Source of the DNA: Aphidius gifuensis
Taxonomy: Eukaryota; Arthropoda; Insecta; Hymenoptera; Braconidae
Assembly (NCBI RefSeq): GCF_014905175.1
Contig: NC_057789.1
Coordinates: forward strand, 14,622,876-14,686,875
Direction of reading: 5' to 3'
Length of the DNA stretch: 64,000 bases
Below are positions 56,006 through 64,000 of this stretch, one piece after another. The translations under genes and the position numbers were made by a program. The number at the start of each line of letters is the position of its first letter. Position 1 is the stretch's first letter. Under the pieces are notes generated by a model, which saw only the letters and a list, made by a program, of their open reading frames with translations, was not told the origin of the DNA and searched no databases.

Positions 56006-56435
56006 CAGCAGTCCAATTCACAGGGCAAATTTTTTACAATTTAGGGCTTTTTTTTGCCGCTGATGGCGCTTGTAAAAATTTTTTTTCACTGAAATATAAT
56101 AAAACAGCAGCACCCGTATTCACAGGGCAAATTTTATACAATTTAGGGCTTTTTTTTCCCACTGATGGCGCTTATAAAAATTTTTTTATATAGATTTTAC
56201 ATATAAAAGCTCCACAAGCGCCACCGGTGGATGAAAAAAGCCCTAAATTGTAATGCCCTGTGAATACGGGTGCAGTCCAATTCACAGGGCATTACAATTT
56301 AGGGCTTTTTTTCACCACTCACAGCGCTTGTGAAGCTTTTGTATGTAAAATCTATATAAAAAAAATTTTTACAAGCGCCATCAGCGGCAAAAAAAAGCCC
56401 TAAATTGTAAAAAATTTGCCCTGTGAATTGGACTG
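56006..56435. mobile_element. Pile-up: half hairpin MITE, CACTGAAAT end, two complete hairpin MITEs
   Basis: Left half of a CAGTCC-ended copy (to 56080), then the first 20 bp of a CACTGAAAT element (from 56087). Next is a complete CACCCG copy (56111-56272, CAG on both sides), then a complete CAGTCC copy (56273-56435) followed by CTG. The CACTGAAAT element resumes at 56439 (GAAGGTGAACTCC), so the hairpin MITEs landed in its AAAACTGGAAGG word. Confidence 0.75.
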
Positions 56436-56522
56436 CTGGAAGGTGAACTCCTATGCTTAGCCAATGCACGGAGTGTCGCCAGAGATAGCAATATATTGGT
56501 TGGCTTTCCCTCTCTCTTTTTT

Positions 56523-56984
56523 CACTGAAATATAATAAAACTGGAAGGTGAACTCCTATGCTTAGCCAATGCACGGAGTGTCGCCAGAGATAGCAATATA
56601 TTGGTTGGCTTTCCCTCTCACTCACGCATGCGCACATTAAATCTTGTACAGTCAACGTCAAATCAAACAAGTACTACACGGTATAAAAGTTACATTATAT
56701 TCCAGTAGTCTCAACCAATTATAGTTGACGTGACTGTACCGACAAGGACAACAGCACCCGTATTCACAGGGCATTACAATTTAGGGCTTTTTTCATCCAC
56801 CGGTGACGCTCGTGGAGCTTTTATATGTAAAATCTATATAAAAAAAAATTTATAAGCGCCATCAGTGGCAAAAAAAAGCTCTAAATTGTATAAAATTTGC
56901 CCTGTGAATACGGGTGCAGGCCAACCATTGAGTTTCTCTCTCGGCGACACGAAGTTCGGCTTCCAGCTTTATTATATTTCAGTG
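56523..56984. mobile_element. CACTGAAAT-ended hAT-like element, interrupted
   Basis: CACTGAAATATAATAAAACT to its complement ending ATATTTCAGTG. Same sequence as 63490-63786 but split by a hairpin MITE at 56755-56916. Confidence 0.85.
56755..56916. mobile_element. Hairpin MITE with proven empty site
   Basis: CACCCGTATTCACAGGGC to GAATACGGGTG flanked by CAG at 56752-56754 and 56917-56919. The matching element at 63490-63786 reads ACAACAGGCCAACC without it, so the duplicated base triplet is CAG. Confidence 0.95.
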
Positions 56985-57233
56985 TTTTTTTTATATAGAT
57001 TTTACATACAAAAGCTTCACAAGCGCTGTGAGTGGTGAAAAAAAGCCCTAAATTGTAATGCCTTGGAATTGGACTGCCGTATTCAGAGGATGTTCTCATT
57101 AGGGCGTTTTTTTTTCTGATGGTGGCGTTTGTGAAGCTTTTGTATGTAAAATCTATATAAAAAAAATTTTTACAAGCGCCATCAGCGGCAAAAAAAGCTC
57201 TAAATTGTAAAAAATTTGCCCTGTGAATTGGAC
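56985..57233. mobile_element. Two rearranged hairpin-MITE fragments
   Basis: Right half of a CAGTCC-ended copy to 57080, joined to a chimera whose left end is the TTCAGAGGATGTTCTC type and whose right end is the GTGAATTGGACT type. The chimera shows recombination between subtypes. Confidence 0.7.
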
Positions 57234-57234
57234 T

Positions 57235-57828
57235 CATATATTTAATACTACTATATTGCGCATCGCCTATGCTTTCCCATAAGTGGGCTGTGCGCATTCA
57301 TTACGGTGCAGACGATCTCTCTGTCGCAGTCATACTGCTCAACAAAAATCTTTTGCGCATGTCCGAATTATTATTCGAGTAGGAGCTCGGAAACATTCGG
57401 CAACGCACACAAATTCATTGTGTATACGTGTGAACCGAACGGATTATTCGGACATGCGTAAAAAAAATTTTGTCGAGGCGTATGACTGCGACAGAAAGTG
57501 CTTCCTTTTGTGTATTTATTTTTTTTTCACTTTCATGCGCATGATCATGCACATGCGCCTGTCATGCAAACTTGATGAGAGAACAGTGACGTCGAACAAA
57601 TAATTCTTAAAAAATAAAAATTAAAACATTGCTGATCCAGCCCCTCATGTCCTACGTTGTTGCAAACTGACTTTTTTCTGATTGCGCATTCGATTGCGCA
57701 TGCGTAAAAATAAACAGGAAAAAAAATAAATACACGAAAGAAAGCACCTATTGAGATTGTCTTTACCGTAATGAATGCGCACAAAATCATACCCTAAGCG
57801 CAATATAGTAGTATTAAATATATGATTG
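57235..57828. mobile_element. 594-bp foldback MITE (CATATATTTAATACTACTAT ends), copy 2
   Basis: Ends pair over at least 27 bp, through GCGCA. The inside has ACTGCGACAGA/TCTGTCGCAGT and GTCCGAATAAT/ATTATTCGGACA pairs. It sits inside a hairpin-MITE terminus: ATTGGACT before and ATTGGACTGCTG after. Confidence 0.8.
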
Positions 57829-58611
57829 GACTGCTGTGATGGGTAATTCGACGATTTTCGGGGTATCATACAATCATACTAACAGAAGTGTATGATAGTT
57901 GAAAGTGACCTCTTTTTTTATAAAATGAACTAAATGATTTATTAAACTCTGTTAAACTCTCACTCACACCACTGTACACAGCTGTCAAACTGTTTTTTTT
58001 TATTACACGATAAATAATGAATAAATTCATCAACGTGTATAAAAAATTTTAATAGAATTAAAACATTATACGAGAAAATAATTTAACAGTTAATATTATG
58101 ACTTCTTTGGAAAATTAGCTCACGAGTTCGCCTGGAATATATTCAAGTATGCTAATATGATGAAAGAGGTCAACTTGGCAAATAGGTCTCCCAGATTAAT
58201 ATAATACGTTTCTCATAAAAAACGACAGGGAAAATATATATTTGTGATACTGAGTTATTTTATGATATTGATGTTAAATTATCTGTGTGATTATAATCTC
58301 ATAATTACTGTATTTATTATTTTTTTAACTAATTAAACTATCTTTTTTCCTGGCATTTCATGATGTTCCTTAGAACTTGTCAAAACCCTCTTTGCCTACA
58401 TATCATGTCTATTATCTCATTTTTTTATTGTAATTTTTGAGATTATTCAAATAAAATACACACAATCATTTTTCGTGAGTTGATTTATTAATGAATATTA
58501 ATAAATTCATGAGATTAGATATTATGTTGGATGTTGACATATTAGGTGTGTTCGTTCACTATTCACACCGAGCGTATGCACGGAGCGTATAGAGTGGGTA
58601 TAATTTGATAT
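57829..58611. other. AT-rich stretch without a recognised gene
   Basis: No ORF or RNA gene supported; a TATAATTTGA triplet repeat at 58602-58630 leads into the next repeat. Confidence 0.4.
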
Positions 58612-58990
58612 AATTTGATATAATTTGATAAAGATCCCCAGATCTGGATCTGAAAACCTTTATCATTTTAGCTGCAATGATTACCGGAAAATTACTGATA
58701 GATTACTGGTAAACATTTGCCACAAAGATTATCAGAAAATTACTGGTAGATAACTGGTAATTATTTACCACAATGATTACTGGAAAATTACTGGTAGATT
58801 ACTGATAATATTTTTGGTAAATGTTTACCAGTAATCTACCAGTAATTTTCCAATAATATTTGTGGTAAATGTTTACCAGTAATCTACTAGTAATTTTCCG
58901 TTTACCTGTTTTTTGAAATATTTTGTATTTATCAGTAAATTTCCGGTAATTTACTAGTAGCATATTGTCTTACCAGTTATGGTTATCTGG
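58612..58990. repeat. Degenerate tandem repeat (CCAGTAATCTACCAGTAATTTTC), copy 3
   Basis: Close copy of 54590-54995, lacking one unit, with the same start (TTGATAAAGATCCCCAGATC) and end (ACTAGTAGCATATTGTCTT). Confidence 0.75.
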
Positions 58991-59027
58991 GTAGTAACCG
59001 GTTAATAACAGCAATCGCATTCACGGA

Positions 59028-59275
59028 ATTCGCTGATGGCGCTTGACAAAATTTTTTTATATAGATTTCACATAGAAAATAGAGGGGTATAAGCAGAGTG
59101 ACGCCAATAGCAAAAGTTAAAGCCCAGAAGTCACTGTGCCTATACCAACTCTATACAAAAAGCACGATATGGCGGACCTGAACCCGCTGTTGGCGTGACT
59201 CTGCTTATACCCACTCTAATAGAAAAGCTTCACAAACGCCACCATTGGAAAAAAAACGCCCTAATGAGAACATCC
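59028..59275. mobile_element. Hairpin MITE (TTCTC variant, reversed), interrupted
   Basis: GCTGATGGCGCTTGACAAAA to AATGAGAACATCC, with a 129-bp element inserted in CACATAGAAAAGC. The outer ends are lost. Confidence 0.75.
59090..59218. mobile_element. 129-bp hAT-like MITE with ATAGAAAA duplication
   Basis: TAGAGGGGTATAAGCAGAGT and the near-complement ACTCTGCTTATACCCACTCTA (trimmed ends), flanked by ATAGAAAA at 59082-59089 and 59219-59226. The neighbouring copies at 59446-59462 show the empty site CACATAGAAAAGCTTC. Confidence 0.85.
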
Positions 59276-59520
59276 TTTGTGATTTTGAATGAATTTTTTT
59301 TATATAGATTTTTATATAGACAATTTTGTCAAGCGCCATCAGCGGAAAAAAAAAGCCCTAATGAGAACAATTTTGCCTCGTGAATACTCATTAGGGCTTT
59401 TTTTTTCCGCTGATGACGCTTGACAAAATTTTTTTTATATAGATTTCACATAGAAAAGCTTCACAAACGCCACCATCGGAAAAAAAAAGCCCTAATGAGA
59501 ACATCCTCTGAATACGGGTG
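59276..59520. mobile_element. Two further hairpin-MITE fragments, head to head
   Basis: One ends at about 59384 (TTTTGCCTCGTGAATAC), the other runs TCATTAGGGC to GAATACGGGTG at 59520. Each lacks one end. Confidence 0.75.
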
Positions 59521-59523
59521 AAT

Positions 59524-60062
59524 GGGTGCATTCCTTTAATAAAAAATTTTTTTTCGTTTTGCAATTTCGCCCTGTAATACCGACTAAAAACTAGAAACAG
59601 AAAAAACGACAAAAGTGATAAATTTCTCTATGCAATATTCCAGGCTTTACAGTTTACGATAATGTGTGGTATGAGCTATGTGACAATAACAAACAATCAC
59701 AACAAGTCAATTTTCTATTTATTTCAGTTTGATATAAACATTGAACAGCAGTCCAATTCACAGGGCATTACAATTTAGGGCTTTTTTTCACCACTCACAG
59801 CGCTGTGAAGCTTTTGTATATAAAATCTATATAAAAAAAATTTTACAAGCGCCATCAGCGGCAAAAAATAGCCCTAAATTGTAAAAAATTTGCCCTGTGA
59901 ATTGGACTGCAGTTATCCATCTAATAATTGGAAGCCAAAAAAAATAATGTCATGTGCCAGTACTGCCACTACACGAAACAGCTTTTTCCTATAAAATTTT
60001 GGCCGGTATTACAGGGCGAAATTGCAAAACGAAAAAAAATTTTTTATTAAAGGAATGCACCC
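59524..60062. mobile_element. GGGTGCATTC-ended element, short form, interrupted
   Basis: Near-identical to 44054-44428 apart from a hairpin MITE at 59749-59909. Confidence 0.9.
59749..59909. mobile_element. Hairpin MITE with proven empty site
   Basis: 161 bp, CAGTCCAATTCACAGGGC to GTGAATTGGACTG. The interrupted element reads TTGAACAG | element | CAGTTATCC, while the uninterrupted copy at 44272-44285 reads TTGAACAGTTATCC. The duplicated target is CAG. Confidence 0.95.
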
Positions 60063-60065
60063 CAG

Positions 60066-60618
60066 CAGTCCAATTCACAGGGCAAATTTCATACAATTTA
60101 GGGCTTTTTTTTGCCGCTGATGGCGCTTTTAAAATTTTTTTTATATAGATTTCACATACAAAATCGTCACAAGCGCCGCCAGTGGAGGAAAAAAGCCCTA
60201 AATTGTAATGCCCTGTATTTGATTTGTAGCAATTCATTTGGTACTTTTTATATTTTAGTTTTGCATGATGGCGCTTGTAAAAATTTTTTTTATATAGATT
60301 TTACATACAAAAGCTTCACAAGCGCTGTGAGTGGTGAAAAAAAGCCCTAAATTGTAATGCCCTGTGAATTGGACTGCAGGTATGTGAAATCTATATAAAA
60401 AAAATTTTACAAGCGCCATCAGCGGCAAAAAAAGGCCCTAAATTGTAAAAAATTTACCCTGTATTGACTACCCGTACTGCATTTATATAATTTAAGCTTT
60501 TGCCACTGATGGCGCTTATAAAATTTTTTTTATATAGATTTTACATATAAAAGCTCCACAAGCGCCACCGGTGGATGAAAAAAGCCCTAAATTGTAATGC
60601 CCTGTGAATACGGGTGCT
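60066..60618. mobile_element. Run of hairpin-MITE copies and fragments
   Basis: A CAGTCC copy from 60067, cut after CCCTGTATTTG at about 60220. Then a right half (60265-60378, ending GTGAATTGGACTG), a core fragment (60380-60465) and a nearly complete CACCCG-type copy ending GAATACGGGTG at 60617. Frames through this run are arm translations. Confidence 0.75.
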
Positions 60619-61539
60619 GCAAGAAAGAAACGGAATCTTACCGTGGTTGAACCATAGTACCATACCTTTAATTCTCTAATTGACTGAAGGACAATTGCAT
60701 TTACTGGCTTACTGCAACAGAAATCCGAAACGACGGTGGACGTATAAACCTACAATATTAATCTTTTTTTTTCATTGCATTTTACCCATTGAATTGTTAG
60801 CAAATTTGATTATTAACTTATTATCGTGCATCTTAGTTTGCTTTGAAATGAATTGTTGTCAACAATAGGATTTGGCTATTTGTGCTCTTTTCCGTGGTTC
60901 CAGAGTGAATTTAGCCTAAAAAACAAAAATCAAATTATAAAAAAAAAAATCTAACCGTATATATATATACTGGCAATCGTTCAATCATTGACATAAGCTA
61001 TGCGCGTGCGTCTGACACATATTCTCACTTTGTGTCAAAATTAGGTCGTGTCACTCCTAAAGCCGGCAAATTGTACTCACGGTACTTGTGCGTTTGACGT
61101 ATGGATTTGAAAAAATTAATTGATAAATGTTATAAACTTAAAAAAATATCGCAAATATACAGTAAATCGTGATCATTTTCACTTGTAAAACTTCGTCGTT
61201 GACGAGATATTAATTTGTCTCCCCCTTTCTTTTTTTTATTCATTGTCTACGAGAATTACTTCTACGAAAGTTTCTTCTTTTTATTATGTAAATGATAATA
61301 AAATCAACCAATAGCTCGACATATATTTAAAACTAGAGTCAAATATAAACACTCTTTAAAAAAGTTCAGGTATGTAAGATAATACTACTTCATGAAAGAG
61401 TTGAATAAATTTATTCAAACGTACTTTGAAGTGGTGATGCGCAAATTTTGTGAAAAAAAGTAGATCATTATAAAAATAATGTTAACTTTGGACTAATTTT
61501 ATCATCATCAGGTAGTTCGAGCAGTAGTGTGAAGTCAAG
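60619..61539 (+). other. Upstream region of AP-2 alpha
   Basis: No transposon recognised in the last 900 bp before the start codon, unlike both flanks. A TATATATATA run lies at 60960-60970. A possible acceptor CATCATCAG at 61502-61510 would start the 5'-UTR part of the coding exon, so a separate non-coding first exon upstream is likely. Promoter elements are not identifiable with confidence. Confidence 0.4.
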
Positions 61540-61603
61540 ATGCCGGCAGTGCGTGGTGATGGCATGCGTGGACTTGCAGTTTTCATTTCGGATATAAGAA
61601 ATT
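61540..61603 (+). CDS. AP-2alpha: AP-2 complex subunit alpha, first coding exon (partial gene)
   Basis: ATG at 61540 opens MPAVRGDGMRGLAVFISDIRN, the strongly conserved N terminus of alpha-adaptin, which links clathrin to the plasma membrane and binds PIP2 and cargo during endocytosis. The exon ends after AAT T at 61603, followed by GTAAGT, a consensus donor. The first base of the next (Cys) codon is included, as expected for RNC. The rest of the ~930-residue protein is not in the window: I see no continuation (KSKEAEIKRINKEL-type) up to 64000, so the first coding intron is longer than 2.4 kb. The ATG context (GTCAAGATGCC) is good for translation. Confidence 0.93.
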
Positions 61604-62696
61604 GTAAGTTTTTCAAAATATTTTAGAAATAAAAAGCATGAATATTAAGCATAAAACCTGGCAAAATCACGATCAGTCAGGCATGAATTGAATAGTCGGA
61701 GACCGTATAATCGTTTTTTAGTATTTATTTCTTGAGCACAGAATGGCTGAAATTACAATGCAACAAACAAATACGAAAAAGAATTTCTGGAAAGGATGAA
61801 GTGCTAATTATTTTTTCGACTACGTGTTGATTTTTTGTTGACATGAAAGATATTTTTTTTTTTTTTGAATATCGTCGATTAACTACCGTATTTTTACAGG
61901 TTTGTAAGTGCCCAACGGACGTAGGTAAATTCAGTTACGCGGCACCTCCCGGGGTCAAAGTTTTCTGACGTTTATATACCTTCGCATGTGTACCTGGTCC
62001 ATGGAGTTTAATAAGGTAGATAATCTCTGATGTCACACTAGTGACAATACGTACTTACTCTATTCTGTGAGCTTCAGTAAAATTTGAGAGATTACCCTCC
62101 TTGTAGACCTCCATGACCTGGTCACTGCATTTGGAACTAAATTTACCCTTTGAAGATGCAAACGAGAAGTATATTTCGTTGCTAGCTAGAAAAAACCAGC
62201 AGGATGATACCACAACGACAGAATATTGAACGATAGTTTATCAAGTGATAAAACATAAAACAGTTCGAAATCAATTTTAAATTATTCTTATCCTCTCTAT
62301 TTTCTTTATGTTTATATTTTGTGAGTTGGTTGGAGGTGATTAGTTTCTGGGCGTGACACTGATAACTATTATCGTCCAATGATAATATATGGCAATATGC
62401 AAACGGAAACTTTCTAATTGCGGTATTTCGTTTGTAGAAACCGATTCTAAGTTTTTTGATGCTACTTTGAATTTTATTTTGATTACGTATACGGAGAGAC
62501 AAAAATAATGAAAATTGTTGCAACAGCACGACAAACTAGAGGCGAAATCTTATCTTGTCACTTTTTTTTGTATTGCAAAAAAAATTGTCGTATCGTTGAA
62601 CAAATTTTATTTAGCTGCACAACAATTTTTATCATTCAATAATATTCGTTGTGCTGCTCAATAATATTTGTTCGGCTGCTTAATAAATGTTGTCCA
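61604..62696 (+). other. AP-2 alpha intron, unique part
   Basis: No exon or transposon end recognised. A GC-richer patch (61905-61990) is of unknown nature. Three related GCTGCTYAATAATAT-type words lie at 62610-62690. Confidence 0.45.
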
Positions 62697-62972
62697 GGGG
62701 TGCTATTCTTGGTCCCGTATTTCGGGAGTTATTGCGGGTCCCGCAATAACGATTCGCCAACAAGAAATGTTTGTCGCGATAGAAAAACATGAAGGCACTT
62801 GTTGCTTTCATGTAAATTCTACCTTATTTTTGCATTTGCATACGACTATGGCAGCTTCACATGAAAGCAACAACAAGCGCCTTCATGTTTTTCTATCGCG
62901 ACAAACATTTCTTGTCGGCGAATCGTTATTGCGGGAATAACTCCCGCAATACGGGACCAAGAATAGCACCCC
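62697..62972. mobile_element. 276-bp foldback MITE (GGGGTGCTATTCTTGG ends) in the AP-2 alpha intron
   Basis: Left end GGGGTGCTATTCTTGGTCCC, right end its complement. Inner arms share CGCGATAGAAAAACATGAAGG and CTTTCATGT. Nearly the whole element can form one hairpin. Partial copy at 36750-36942. Confidence 0.85.
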
Positions 62973-62973
62973 A

Positions 62974-63165
62974 GGATAGCTGTTCTCGACATAATTATCC
63001 GCAAGTTATCCCGAGCGACTGGGATAACTATTTTGTGGAAATTCACCTTAATTTATGGCTTTATTTGTATCTTTTTCAATGGTTTCCATCAAACGACTAT
63101 ATCGCTTTCAAGCGTTTCCATGTTATCCGATGTAGGTGGGATAACTATGTCGAGAATAGCTATCC
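62974..63165. mobile_element. GGATAGC-ended foldback MITE, copy 3 (uninterrupted)
   Basis: GGATAGCTGTTCTCGACATA to TATGTCGAGAATAGCTATCC. Directly abuts the previous element. Holds the empty-site word CACCTTAATTTATGG for the TTAA insertion at 31715-32190. Confidence 0.85.
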
Positions 63166-63229
63166 AGTTTCAAGGCAAACTTTACCGTGCTGCACAACAG
63201 TGTAAGGCTTTTCGGGTATTATCGGTAAA

Positions 63230-63994
63230 GGCTTGTGGCCACTAGCATAGTTTTTCGACCAAGTTCTATGCCATAGCGATATGGCAGAAATAGTTCACAT
63301 ATGACGGCGATAGGGCGGCGTTTTAATCATTTTTTAAAATTGTTTCAGCTGTACCAACTTGCTTAGAAACACATAAAAAATAAATAAAAATATAACCTTT
63401 CTTATTTGTTGACAATTTGATATTTTGACAGTCAATCATTATACATGTGTAAATATAAACAAACAAATTTATTAATAACGCTAACCATTCACTGAAATAT
63501 AATAAAACTGGAAGGTGAACTCCTATGCTTAGCCAATGCACGGAGTGTCGCCAGAGATAGCAATATATTGGTTGGCTTTCCCTCTCACTCACGCATGCGC
63601 ACATTAAATCTTGTACAGTCAACGTCAAAACAAACTAGTACTACACGGTATAAAAGTTACATTATATTTTAGTAGTCTCAACCAATTATAGTTGACGTGA
63701 CTGTACCGACAAGGACAACAGGCCAACCATTGAGTTTCTCTCTCGGCGACACGAAGTTCGGCTTCCAGTTTTATTATATTTCAGTGTAACCATTGTTGTT
63801 GTATTTTTTTAATGTTGGCTGTATCCAAAAAAACTAGTGTGAAGTTAGCGGTTCTATGCTGAAAATGCTGCGTGCAGCATTTTTTCAACATAGTCCTCAG
63901 CGGCCGTTTTCTAGTAAATTTTTAGTGAGATATAGTGACACAAGTGCTATGGCATAGAACTTGGTCGAAAAACTATGCTAGTGGCCACATGCCT
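63230..63994. mobile_element. GTGGCCACTAGCATAG-ended element, complete copy with nested insert
   Basis: Left end GGCTTGTGGCCACTAGCATA (63228-63250 region), right end the complement TATGCTAGTGGCCACATGCC at 63973-63992; the inverted ends pair over about 45 bp. An insert at 63490-63786 interrupts it. Without the insert it is about 465 bp. No ORF. Confidence 0.85.
63490..63786. mobile_element. 297-bp hAT-like element with TAACCATT duplication
   Basis: CACTGAAATATAATAAAACT to its complement. Flanked by TAACCATT at 63482-63489 and 63787-63794, while the copy at about 48985 reads CGCTAACCATTGTTG uninterrupted. An 8-bp duplication fits hAT. The interior includes a short GC-rich part (CACTCACGCATGCGCAC) and a second inverted pair (ACAGTCAACGTCAA/GTTGACGTGACTGT). 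Confidence 0.9.
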
Positions 63995-64000
63995 TAAGAC

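Noticed and set aside
56299..57297. Reverse-strand ORFs of 123 and 138 residues and similar frames at 55951, 59989 and 60111
   Set aside because: All are translations of hairpin-MITE arms; repeated peptide words such as YNLGLFF recur because the DNA repeat recurs.
62668..63245. Overlapping ORFs in the AP-2 alpha intron
   Set aside because: Translations of the inverted arms of foldback MITEs; the same peptides appear on both strands.

Overview
This is a eukaryotic, AT-rich, very repeat-rich window. The recognisable host sequences point to an arthropod, most likely an insect: the first coding exon of AP-2 complex subunit alpha, an APC10/DOC-domain gene with short insect-like introns, and an intron-containing copy of ubiquitin peptidase USP5. 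A parasitoid wasp would fit, but species cannot be settled from the sequence alone. No bacterial operons, rRNA genes or CRISPR arrays are visible. Most of the window is transposable-element sequence, much of it nested.

Layout. 1-4.3 kb: two tandem tRNA-like genes, a broken intron-containing transposase-like gene, and foldback repeats. 4.33-13.08 kb: one nearly complete Gypsy-type LTR retrotransposon with near-identical LTRs, a Lys-tRNA-type primer site, two separate ORFs with zinc knuckles, a candidate -1 frameshift site, and a reverse transcriptase cut by an internal deletion. 13-23 kb: AT-rich sequence with hairpin repeats and a MULE-like transposase fragment. 23.4-32.9 kb: a stack of short transposons nested in one another, then a broken transposase of a second type. 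32.946-42.700 kb: one hAT-type insertion with an exact 8-bp target duplication. It carries giant foldback elements, a broken intron-bearing USP5 copy and a degenerate BED-finger ORF. 42.7-61 kb: many copies of a ~160-bp hairpin MITE family with 3-bp CAG/CTG target duplications, other MITE families, and the APC10 gene at 45.9-46.6 kb. 61.54 kb: start codon of AP-2 alpha, whose first intron fills the rest of the window and is also packed with MITEs.

How the parts relate. The host genes are islands. The mobile elements can be ordered in time because several MITE copies interrupt other repeats whose uninterrupted copies lie elsewhere in this same window. These natural empty sites give target duplications directly: CAG/CTG for the hairpin family, 8 bp for several hAT-like families, TTAA for two piggyBac-like insertions, and apparently TA for one Tc1/mariner-like MITE.

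Limits. All gene names are from recognition of protein motifs, without a database search. Repeat boundaries are read by eye and may be off by a few bases where no target duplication is stated.
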